From Flectobacillus sp. (GTDB lineage Bacteria > Bacteroidota > Bacteroidia > Cytophagales > Spirosomataceae): 11,733 nt of DNA. The translations under genes were made by a program, and so were the position numbers. Positions 1 to 6,215 of this stretch are shown here, in pieces; positions within the stretch are counted from its first letter, which is position 1, and each line of letters starts with the position of its first letter. Where the stretch lies: positions 1-11,733 of the forward strand of contig JARXAV010000271.1 of assembly GCA_029865665.1 (NCBI GenBank), given 5' to 3'. The notes under the pieces are model-generated. The model saw nothing but the letters and a program-made list of their open reading frames with translations, was not told where the DNA came from and did not search any database.

Positions 1-40
1 CGCTGAATACCAGTGAGGCTTTTATCATTATTGCTTCCAT
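1..40 (-). CDS. Start of an unidentified gene running off the window edge (partial)
   Basis: On the minus strand an ATG at 40-38 begins eight bases after the stop codon of the RidA-family gene and stays open for 13 codons to the edge of the window. The visible peptide is MEAIMIKASLVFS. The short gap and shared direction suggest a second gene in the same transcript. A second ATG at codon 5 would give MIKASLVFS, which looks like the beginning of a signal peptide or membrane segment, but nine residues are too few to say. No function can be assigned, and the stretch could be non-coding. Confidence 0.4.
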   Translation of the reverse strand, partial: MEAIMIKASLVFS

Positions 41-48
41 TGTACGAA

Positions 49-432
49 TTACTGAGCAATAGCAGTAAATTCGATTTCTACTAAGTAATCAGGAGAAACC
101 AGTTTACTTATTTCGTAAATGCCTGTTGTCGGTTTAATTTCGCCAAAAAATGCTCCATGTGCTTTTGCAATAGCATCAAACTGCGTAATATCTGTTGTGA
201 AAATACGAGTTCTTACCACATCATTTAGGCTTGCTCCTGCTTCTTCCAATACCTTGGCAATACGCTCAATGATATTTTCTGTTTGAGCAAAGGCATCATC
301 CGCTTTTACTTTTTCGCCATCTACGATAGCCACTGTTCCTGATACTTCAATGATATTTCCGATTCTTACGGCACGGCAATATCCCATTTTGTCTTCCCAA
401 GGCGAACCCGTTAGGATATTTTGTCTTGACAT
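49..432 (-). CDS. RidA/YjgF/YER057c/UK114-family protein, non-canonical subgroup
   Basis: A 127-residue protein, the usual length of this small trimeric cytosolic family. Recognisable parts are the N-terminal strand segment around VRIGNIIEVSGTVAI (22-36), the helix with QTENIIERIAKVLEEAGAS (50-68), the strand VVRTRIFTTDI (72-82) and the C-terminal YLVEIEFTAIA (116-126). Classical RidA hydrolyses reactive enamine/imine intermediates such as 2-aminoacrylate and needs an arginine in a P-A-R-S type motif. By eye the matching site here is PTTG (101-104), with no arginine, so imine deaminase activity is not predicted. The protein more likely belongs to a Rid subgroup of unknown role. The gene lies 98 bases downstream of the sigma gene on the same strand and has its own -7-like element. 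Nothing ties it to the sugar locus except position. Family call is firm; function is open. Confidence 0.88.
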   Translation of the reverse strand: MSRQNILTGSPWEDKMGYCRAVRIGNIIEVSGTVAIVDGEKVKADDAFAQTENIIERIAKVLEEAGASLNDVVRTRIFTTDITQFDAIAKAHGAFFGEIKPTTGIYEISKLVSPDYLVEIEFTAIAQ

Positions 433-493
433 TGTTTTGTGTTTTACGTACTATTCTCTTTCAAGAACTGACTATCTTATGAATTTAAAAACA

Positions 494-501
494 CAAATAT
501 A
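494..501 (-). promoter_or_regulatory. -7-like promoter element for the RidA-family gene
   Basis: Read on the minus strand, this is TATATTTG, an exact match to the Bacteroidota -7 consensus TAnnTTTG. It lies 61 bases before the ATG of the RidA-family gene, inside the 98-base gap after the sigma gene. No TTG or TTTG is seen at the expected 17-23 bases further upstream, so only half of the promoter signal is present. Confidence 0.35.
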
Positions 502-530
502 AGGTTTTATACGTTTCTATTCATCATAGG

Positions 531-1124
531 TCAGCAAGCTAACCACACGAGGACAATACTTGATAATTCTGCAAATGACAAGGTGTTTGCCAACGACTCC
601 AACGCACGATAGACTAAGGCCCTAGCCGATTTGACCTTGGTCATGGCCATCAACTTAGCAATTTCGTCATAACTCATTTCTTCAAAGAAGTACATCGCAA
701 TGGCTTCTCGTTGCTTCTGAGGTAGTTTTTCGCAAGCCTCTACAATCGACTTGTTTACATCCGACGGAAATATTTTATCAAACAAATCCAGCTCATCGGC
801 TAAATCAATCTCAAAACCTCCATCATCTTTGTGAATATCCGTATAAATCAGCTTTCCTTCTTTTTGCAGATGACGGGCTAACTTATGTTTTAAACTAGCG
901 AAAAGGTAATACTTGATAGAAGTTGTCGTCCCCAAACGTTCTCTTGATTGAATAATTTCACAAAAGAGATCCTGAATTGCATCTCGTACTAACTCAGCAT
1001 TTGGAGAAAACTGCCTACCATAGTTATACAACTTATTCGTATAGGTCTGATAAATATAACTCAGAGCTTCATCGCTTCCCGCCCTAAATTCTTCCCATAT
1101 TTTTTGTTCTGAAGTAGCTTGCAT
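531..1124 (-). CDS. ECF-type (sigma-70 family) RNA polymerase sigma factor
   Basis: A 197-residue protein with the two-domain layout of extracytoplasmic-function sigma factors. Region 2 spans about 15-87 and includes the core-binding helix AELVRDAIQDLFCEIIQ (43-59) and the following SIKYYLFASLKHKLARHL (69-86). An acidic linker (about 91-123) leads to region 4 (about 124-178), with LPQKQREAIAMYFF (134-147) and the helix-turn-helix MSYDEIAKLMAMTKVKSARA (150-169). The last residues are hydrophobic (SSIVLVWLAC), common in Bacteroidota ECF factors. It would bind core RNA polymerase and direct it to the promoter of a surface nutrient system. Its natural partner is the FecR-type anti-sigma factor encoded divergently 363 bases away, since no other candidate is in view. 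The divergent layout differs from the more common same-strand sigma-fecR-susC order. The ATG at 1124 is chosen because an ATG just upstream runs into TAA. Confidence 0.93.
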   Translation of the reverse strand: MQATSEQKIWEEFRAGSDEALSYIYQTYTNKLYNYGRQFSPNAELVRDAIQDLFCEIIQSRERLGTTTSIKYYLFASLKHKLARHLQKEGKLIYTDIHKDDGGFEIDLADELDLFDKIFPSDVNKSIVEACEKLPQKQREAIAMYFFEEMSYDEIAKLMAMTKVKSARALVYRALESLANTLSFAELSSIVLVWLAC

Positions 1125-1181
1125 ATTACATCATCTTTTTTGTGAGACTGATTCAAATAAGCGTTTCAACCAAATATGTGT

Positions 1182-1189
1182 CAAAGTTA
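1182..1189 (-). promoter_or_regulatory. -7-like element upstream of the sigma gene (proximal)
   Basis: Minus-strand TAACTTTG matches TAnnTTTG exactly and sits 57 bases before the sigma ATG, just downstream of the terminator at 1203-1229. The position 17-23 bases further upstream lacks TTG; the nearest TTTG (1205-1202) is only 12 bases away. It is a candidate start for an mRNA that would escape the terminator. Confidence 0.35.
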
Positions 1190-1202
1190 CACATTTTAAG
1201 TC

Positions 1203-1229
1203 AAAAAAAACAGGGATGGCAATTCCCTG
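1203..1229 (-). terminator. Rho-independent terminator on the minus strand, upstream of the sigma gene
   Basis: Read on the minus strand: CAGGGA (1229-1224), a seven-base loop, TCCCTG (1216-1211), then eight consecutive T (1210-1203). A GC-rich perfect stem followed directly by T8 is the textbook intrinsic terminator. Read on the plus strand the hairpin has no T run after it, so it acts only on leftward transcription. No gene lies on the minus strand to its right within this window's intergenic gap, so it would stop either antisense transcription from the fecR side or a leader or small RNA made inside the gap. Confidence 0.7.
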
Positions 1230-1231
1230 CT

Positions 1232-1265
1232 CAAAAGTACTAATTGAATTTGTATTTACCACAAA
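1232..1265 (-). promoter_or_regulatory. Candidate promoter (-33 and -7 elements) for leftward transcription
   Basis: Minus-strand TTTG at 1265-1262 and TACTTTTG at 1239-1232 match the Bacteroidota -33 and -7 elements, separated by 22 bases, at the long end of the usual range. Transcription would begin near 1225-1228, which falls in the first arm of the terminator hairpin. The RNA might therefore lack a complete terminator stem and read through into the sigma gene. Confidence 0.45.
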
Positions 1266-1442
1266 AAGTACAAAAAAAAATTTAAAAAATCACTCAATTG
1301 TATTTCTCATGAAAAAAATCATTTCAACAACATAATTATATTCTTTCCTTTGTAATGGATATTTTTAAAGAATAATCAGTCACCACACATGGTTTAATTA
1401 TTTTTTTTCAAAAAAAAGTAAAATTTTTTCTAAATCACTATG

Positions 1443-1463
1443 GGCATTTGTAACGTTAATGCC
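1443..1463. promoter_or_regulatory. Short inverted repeat just upstream of fecR
   Basis: GGCATT (1443-1448) and AATGCC (1458-1463) form an inverted repeat with a nine-base spacer, ending 24 bases before the fecR ATG. The overlapping TAACGTTA (1451-1458) is itself a palindrome. It could be an operator or a small hairpin in the fecR leader. Arms of six bases can arise by chance, so this is tentative. Confidence 0.3.
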
Positions 1464-1487
1464 TTTCTATAATTGAACAGAAACGCT

Positions 1488-2516
1488 ATGCAACAAGAAT
1501 TCAATAAAATCGAGGATTTTTTAGCTAATCCCTATTTTGTCCAGTGGGTAAAATCACCCGATGCGACAACGAATGCGTATTGGGAGACGTGGATTTCAAA
1601 ACATCCAGATTTACAAGCTGAGTTTGAAGCCGCACGCTCGACGATTGCATCCTTAGACTATAAATATAAATACAGTCTCAATCAAGCAGAACTTGATGAG
1701 ATGTATCAGCAGATAAAAGCTTTTAAAGAAAAACATAAACAAGAAAATCCTAAAGGAAGTATTCGTTTTTTTTCTAGTAAAATCGGGAGAGTAGCGGCCT
1801 CTATTACCTTAATAGGATCATTGGCAGCTTCCTATTTATTCCTAAAAAATAAGCAAGAACAACCCAAGGCGATTATCAGTAATTATACGTCTATTTCAAC
1901 TGTAAAAGGACAACATAAACTAATCGTATTGCCTGATGGATCAAGAGTAACGCTCAACGCCCTTAGCTCGTTAACCTATCCGAAACATTTTAGAAAAGAC
2001 AAACGGATTGTACAGCTTAGAGGAGAAGCCTTTTTTAACGTTGTCAAGAATCCACATCAACCATTTGTAGTAAAAACAAAAGATATTGAAACGCAAGTAT
2101 TAGGAACGTCTTTCAATATTCGTGAACAAGGGAAAGAAACCAAAGTAGCTGTAGTAACAGGAAAAGTACGAGTGATCGCCAAAAACAAATTGGATGAACA
2201 GATACTTACACCAAACAAAATGGCCATTTGGACACCAACCCAAAAAGTAATAGAAACCGTAGGATTCAGTCCAAAAGAGGAAGTTCAATGGAAAGAGAAA
2301 GTACTTTATTTTGAGGACGTACCTTTAGAAGAAGTATTCGAAAAATTGGAAACGGTCTATCATGTACAAATAAGCATCGAATCCAATACCCTTCTTACGG
2401 GTAAGTACAATGGAGAGTTTGTGGACGAAACCTTAGAAAATGTGATGGCAGGACTTGCTTACACTTCTAATTTTCATTATCGCATTGAGGACAAACGAAT
2501 TATCATTTTTAATTAG
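1488..2516 (+). CDS. FecR-family anti-sigma factor (inner-membrane regulator)
   Basis: A 342-residue single-pass membrane protein. The N-terminal cytoplasmic part (about 1-95) would hold the ECF sigma factor. A transmembrane helix follows at about 100-119 (VAASITLIGSLAASYLFL). The periplasmic FecR domain (about 134-229) shows LPDGSRVTLNALSSLTYP, LRGEAFFNVVK and VLGTSFNIRE. The C-terminal domain (about 272-342), of the DUF4974 type, begins LYFEDVPLEEVFEKLE and ends KRIIIFN; it has a secretin-like fold related to the STN domain. In this family, contact between the periplasmic end of a loaded SusC/FecA-type transporter and FecR leads to release of sigma. Here the partner transporter is encoded directly downstream and carries an STN domain. 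ATG 1488 is preferred over an in-frame TTG at 1473, which adds only five residues. Confidence 0.93.
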   Translation: MQQEFNKIEDFLANPYFVQWVKSPDATTNAYWETWISKHPDLQAEFEAARSTIASLDYKYKYSLNQAELDEMYQQIKAFKEKHKQENPKGSIRFFSSKIGRVAASITLIGSLAASYLFLKNKQEQPKAIISNYTSISTVKGQHKLIVLPDGSRVTLNALSSLTYPKHFRKDKRIVQLRGEAFFNVVKNPHQPFVVKTKDIETQVLGTSFNIREQGKETKVAVVTGKVRVIAKNKLDEQILTPNKMAIWTPTQKVIETVGFSPKEEVQWKEKVLYFEDVPLEEVFEKLETVYHVQISIESNTLLTGKYNGEFVDETLENVMAGLAYTSNFHYRIEDKRIIIFN

Positions 2517-2603
2517 TAATACCAACCAAAAACATACGTAAACAATTTCAAAAAATAAACTATGACCAAAAATATATCTTAATCTTCCTTCCAAAATAAA
2601 AGA

Positions 2604-2677
2604 GTCGATAGCTATAAAGCATATCGACCCCAAGTACCCGCCCAGCTATCGGAAAGATTGGCGTCCGAGACGATAGC
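2604..2677 (+). promoter_or_regulatory. Structured RNA leader candidate upstream of susC
   Basis: Inside the 214-base fecR-susC gap, bases 2601-2690 are about 51% GC while the preceding 80 are about 24%. Four segments are mutually complementary. A is GTCGATAGCT (2604-2613), B is TATCGAC (2622-2628), C is AGCTATCG (2644-2651) and D is CGATAGC (2671-2677). A-B forms a hairpin with seven pairs, extended by three more past a bulged A, closed by a four-base loop. C-D forms a seven-pair stem. A-C forms eight pairs and excludes both. CGCC (2639-2642) could also pair with GGCG (2660-2663) in the C-D loop, giving an H-type pseudoknot order. No T run follows, so a classical terminator is not seen. I recognise no known riboswitch class. 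The structure is 54 bases before the susC ATG. Confidence 0.5.
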
Positions 2678-2730
2678 AAGAGCGGTTGATTTCAGCATTT
2701 CTATGTATTAACTAAAATCAAGTCAAATTT

Positions 2731-5700
2731 ATGAAAATCCTTCGACCCACGTCGCATTTCACTTCAAAAAAACGATTAGCAACTATGTTAATGCTCCTTT
2801 TGAGTGTTTTACAGTTAAACATTTTCAGTATTTTCCAAGCTCAAGCAGCTAATATCGAAAGTACACACTTGAGTATGCGTGTACAAAATGCCACGATTGT
2901 ACAAGTATTTAAAGAAATCGAGAAAAAGACATCCTTCCATTTTTCATATAATGATGCCTTCGTTAACGAGAATCTTCGAGTGAGTTTAACGATTGAAAAC
3001 AAAAAATTAAGTGATGTACTTTCTTTCTTAGAAAAAGAAGCTCACTTACAATTCAAGCAAGTTCGTGGTAGTATTCATGTGCTTACTTTAGATACGCCAA
3101 CAGCAAATACAGCCAACCCAATCAGAATTTCGGGAAAAGTGGTAAGTGCTGAAGATAACTCTCCTTTGGTTGGAGCGTCTATCCGTGTAAAAGGTACGAA
3201 CAAAGGTACTGTTGCAGATGCCAATGGTGACTTCAAATTAGAAGTTGAAGAGGCAAATGCTACGCTAGAAATTTCTTCAGTTGGTTACTTAAAACAAGAA
3301 ATTAAAGTTAACGGACGTAATCTTTTAAATGTAGCCCTTTCTTCAAACATCTCTTCTTTAGATGAGGTAGTTGTAGTGGGTTATGGTACGCAAAAAGTAA
3401 AAGACTTAACAGGATCTGTTGGGGTTGTTAAAGTAGATAATGCGAAAAAAACAGCAAGTTATGACGTAGCAAAAATGTTGCAAGGTCAAGTTGCTGGGGT
3501 AACAGTTACGGGTTCTGGAGAACCTGGAGGTTACGTAGCAATTCGTATCCGAGGTACAGGTTCATTACAAAAAAGTGACCCTTTATTTGTAATTGATGGC
3601 GTTCCTGTGGATTCTCCTTTTGATTTTGCTCCAGGTGACATCGAAAGTATTCAAGTACTAAAAGATGCATCTTCAGGTGCAATCTATGGTTCTCGTGCAG
3701 CCAACGGTGTCGTGATCATTACCACTAAAAAGGGTAAAAATGGCCCATTGAAGGTTGATTACAATGGATACTTTGGAGTTTCTGAAATTGCAAGAACCAT
3801 CCCTGTAACAAATCGTGTTGGCTACCAAAAAATTACGACGGCTGCTGAAATGAACGATTTAAACACGGTTTCAAAAGGTATCGCTCCTGCCAATGACCCA
3901 AGTAATCCACTTTTTATCAACAATATTGATACAGATTGGCAAAAAGTTGGCTTCAAAACAGGTTATATTCAAGACCATAACGTAAGCCTTTCTGGTGGTA
4001 CAGATGCTTTCAGAGGAAGTGTTGGTTTAGGCTATTTTGATCAGAGCAGTACTTATACTGGCCCTCAGAACTATACACGTTATACCTTGAATGGAAACAT
4101 GACAGGTAAAAGAGGTATTTTCACCTATGGTATCAAAACCGCATTTACGCATTCATTAAAAGTGAATAATGCAAATACTCGTGAACATGCTGTATTTGGT
4201 GGTGGTGTAGCTAGTTTATTAACGGCAATTCCAACCATGCCAGTTTATGATGCAACTCGTAATGGAGGTTTTGGGGGTGCAGACAAAAACATTCACCGTG
4301 CAATTACCTTAAACGTAGTTGGGATGAACTCGTTGTTAGAAAGTACTTCAGAGCGTAATCGTTTATTAGGAAATGCTTGGGGTGAGTTTGCCATCACAAA
4401 AGATTTAAAATATAAGTTAAGCTTAAGTTATGACCGCACAGACTGGTTTGATTTCTTCTTTGAACCAGATTATGATCTTGGGTTTTATTACTTGACACAA
4501 CAAGCTTACCTATCTAATGTAAGAGGTGCTGCTAGTACTATGTTGGCAGAAAACACCCTTAATTTCTCTAAAGAATTTGGTAAACACAAAATTGATGTTT
4601 TAGGTGGTTATACCGTTCAAAAAAATCAAGGGAACAATCTGTTCGCTTCTGCTCTTGGCTTAACAAAACCATATTTCAAAGTATTGAGTTCTTCAGTTGA
4701 AACAACTGGAGGAAAAGGTGTTGCTCAGGGACAAGATGCAAACACATTGCTTTCGACACTTGGTCGTATCAATTATAACTACGCTGATAAGTATTTGATT
4801 ACCTTCAATGCTCGTCGTGACGGTTCATCGTTCTTTATTCCAGAAAATCGTTGGGATAATTTCTACTCGGTAGCTGGTGCATGGAACGTAGAAAAAGATA
4901 TTCAGCTACCTACCGTAATTAATCGTTTGAAATTACGTGCTGGATATGGTGAATTAGGAAACCAAGCTATTCTTGGCTCTCCATACCAAGTTTATAGCTA
5001 TATCAACTCGAATGTAAATGTGGTGTTCAACAATGCTCTTGTGAATGGTGCAACAACTACACAGCGTTTAGCAGACCAAAACTTGAGATGGGAACGTCGT
5101 GAATCAATCAACATTGGTACGGATATAGGTCTTTTGAATGACAAAATTGGTTTGACCGTAGAATACTATGACAATACCAGTCGTAACGTATTGGTAAGAA
5201 TTCCAATATCTCCATCTTTAGGATTAACAAACGGAGATATTCTTACCAACTTTGGTTCAATCAACAACAAAGGGGTAGAAATTACAGCATCATACCGTAA
5301 GAAAGAGGGTGACTTCAAATACGAAGTTTCTGCAAATGCTCAGACATTAAAGAACACCGTACTTGAGTTAGCTAATAATACCCCTATCTATGGTGCGGCA
5401 AGTATCACTAAAGTTGGAGGTTCGTTAGGTGAAATTTATGGCTATTTAACGGATGGTATTTTCCAAAATGCAGACGAAGTTAAGAATCATGCTACGCAAA
5501 CAAATGCAGCTCCTGGCGATATAAGATTCAAAGATATAAATGGAGATGGTGCTATTAGTGCCGACGATAGAGTTTCATTAGGCAATTCAATTCCAACATT
5601 CTACTATGGCTTGAATTTCAATGCGTCTTATAAAAACTTTGACTTCTCTTTATTTGCACAGGGACACATGGGTAACAAAGTATTCAACGGCGTATATCGT

Positions 5701-6087
5701 GACTTGATGGGTGGACAATATGGAAACCACCACGTAGATGAATTAAATTTCTGGACACCAACAAATACCAATACAAATGTTCCTCGTCCAGTAATTGGTG
5801 ACCCAAATGCCAATGGTCGTGATTCAGATCGTTTTGTTGAATCTGGTGCTTATATGCGTTTACAAAATGCTCAGTTGGGTTACACTGTTCCAGAAAACAT
5901 TGCGAAGAAAGTGGGAGCTACAAGAATTAGAGCGTATGTATCTGGACAAAATATCTTTATGATTACAAAGTATAAAGGTTATGATCCAGACTTTATGCCA
6001 GGAGACGCTAACATTGCTCGTGGATTTGACTATGGTTCGTATCCAAACCCACGTACTATTATGATGGGCTTACAATTAGGTTTCTAA
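2731..6087 (+). CDS. susC: SusC/RagA-family TonB-dependent outer-membrane glycan transporter with STN domain
   Basis: A 1118-residue outer-membrane importer. A signal peptide (about 1-40, ending FQAQAA) precedes an STN signalling domain (about 45-118). Next come a carboxypeptidase-D regulatory-like domain (about 132-205, ISGKVVSAEDNSPLVGASIR), the TonB box region DEVVVVGYGTQ (211-221), and the plug (about 222-335, with IRIRGTGSLQ, PLFVIDGVPVD, ESIQVLKDASSGAIYGSRAA and NGVVIITTKKG). The rest is a 22-strand-type barrel ending in phenylalanine (GLQLGF). Near the C-terminus DINGDGAISADD resembles the acidic loop common in SusC proteins. It would import oligosaccharides using TonB energy, with SusD as lid. 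The STN domain makes it longer than plain SusC proteins and points to sigma/FecR control, matching the upstream fecR. Family membership is certain; arabinan specificity is inferred from the GH43 neighbours. Confidence 0.97.
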   Translation: MKILRPTSHFTSKKRLATMLMLLLSVLQLNIFSIFQAQAANIESTHLSMRVQNATIVQVFKEIEKKTSFHFSYNDAFVNENLRVSLTIENKKLSDVLSFLEKEAHLQFKQVRGSIHVLTLDTPTANTANPIRISGKVVSAEDNSPLVGASIRVKGTNKGTVADANGDFKLEVEEANATLEISSVGYLKQEIKVNGRNLLNVALSSNISSLDEVVVVGYGTQKVKDLTGSVGVVKVDNAKKTASYDVAKMLQGQVAGVTVTGSGEPGGYVAIRIRGTGSLQKSDPLFVIDGVPVDSPFDFAPGDIESIQVLKDASSGAIYGSRAANGVVIITTKKGKNGPLKVDYNGYFGVSEIARTIPVTNRVGYQKITTAAEMNDLNTVSKGIAPANDPSNPLFINNIDTDWQKVGFKTGYIQDHNVSLSGGTDAFRGSVGLGYFDQSSTYTGPQNYTRYTLNGNMTGKRGIFTYGIKTAFTHSLKVNNANTREHAVFGGGVASLLTAIPTMPVYDATRNGGFGGADKNIHRAITLNVVGMNSLLESTSERNRLLGNAWGEFAITKDLKYKLSLSYDRTDWFDFFFEPDYDLGFYYLTQQAYLSNVRGAASTMLAENTLNFSKEFGKHKIDVLGGYTVQKNQGNNLFASALGLTKPYFKVLSSSVETTGGKGVAQGQDANTLLSTLGRINYNYADKYLITFNARRDGSSFFIPENRWDNFYSVAGAWNVEKDIQLPTVINRLKLRAGYGELGNQAILGSPYQVYSYINSNVNVVFNNALVNGATTTQRLADQNLRWERRESINIGTDIGLLNDKIGLTVEYYDNTSRNVLVRIPISPSLGLTNGDILTNFGSINNKGVEITASYRKKEGDFKYEVSANAQTLKNTVLELANNTPIYGAASITKVGGSLGEIYGYLTDGIFQNADEVKNHATQTNAAPGDIRFKDINGDGAISADDRVSLGNSIPTFYYGLNFNASYKNFDFSLFAQGHMGNKVFNGVYRDLMGGQYGNHHVDELNFWTPTNTNTNVPRPVIGDPNANGRDSDRFVESGAYMRLQNAQLGYTVPENIAKKVGATRIRAYVSGQNIFMITKYKGYDPDFMPGDANIARGFDYGSYPNPRTIMMGLQLGF

Positions 6088-6097
6088 CAGTGAGCAG

Positions 6098-6128
6098 ACA
6101 CGTGATTTATGACAAATAAATCACGTGT
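6098..6128 (+). repeat. Perfect 13-bp stem-loop between susC and susD
   Basis: ACACGTGATTTAT (6098-6110) pairs perfectly with ATAAATCACGTGT (6116-6128) around a five-base loop, starting 10 bases after the susC stop. It is followed by TACAAAAATC, not a T run, so it is unlikely to be a full intrinsic terminator. It could protect the 3' end of susC mRNA or mark a processing point that lets susC and susD levels differ. Confidence 0.7.
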
Positions 6129-6160
6129 TACAAAAATCATATATACAAAAACTACCTTAA

Positions 6161-6175
6161 ATACAATGATTGTAT
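6161..6175 (+). repeat. Small palindrome in the susD leader
   Basis: ATACAA (6161-6166) and TTGTAT (6170-6175) form a six-base inverted repeat with a three-base loop, 40 bases before the susD ATG. It is all but GC-free and weak as an RNA hairpin, so an operator role is as possible as an RNA role. Directly after it comes AAAGGAG (6176-6182), which resembles a Shine-Dalgarno sequence. That lies nine bases before an in-frame TTG (6192) but 33 bases before the preferred ATG. Confidence 0.3.
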
Positions 6176-6215
6176 AAAGGAGTACAGGTATTTGACAACT
6201 AAAATTAACGACAAC

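Larger units (their letters stand above)
1125..1487. other. A/T-rich divergent intergenic region between sigma and fecR genes
   Basis: This 363-base gap contains no open reading frame I would support. It holds two minus-strand -7-like elements, a minus-strand intrinsic terminator and a short inverted repeat near fecR, each listed separately. The rest is dominated by homopolymer runs: A9 at 1272-1280, then T8-C-A8 at 1401-1417, a perfect 17-base inverted repeat, followed by a run of six T at 1424-1429. Phased A/T runs of this kind often bend DNA and can act as upstream promoter elements. No exact TAnnTTTG was found on the plus strand, so the fecR promoter is not identified and may be recognised by the ECF sigma factor itself. 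Confidence 0.6.

Noticed and set aside
1382..1408. ACCA-CACA-TGGT followed by a T run as a plus-strand terminator
   Set aside because: The stem is only four pairs and an A/T spacer separates it from the T run, so it is too weak to call.
2100..2633. Minus-strand open frames opposite the 3' half of fecR and the fecR-susC gap
   Set aside because: Phe/Tyr/Cys-rich shadow translations of the FecR and C-terminal domains. The second runs into the structured leader but shows no protein signature.
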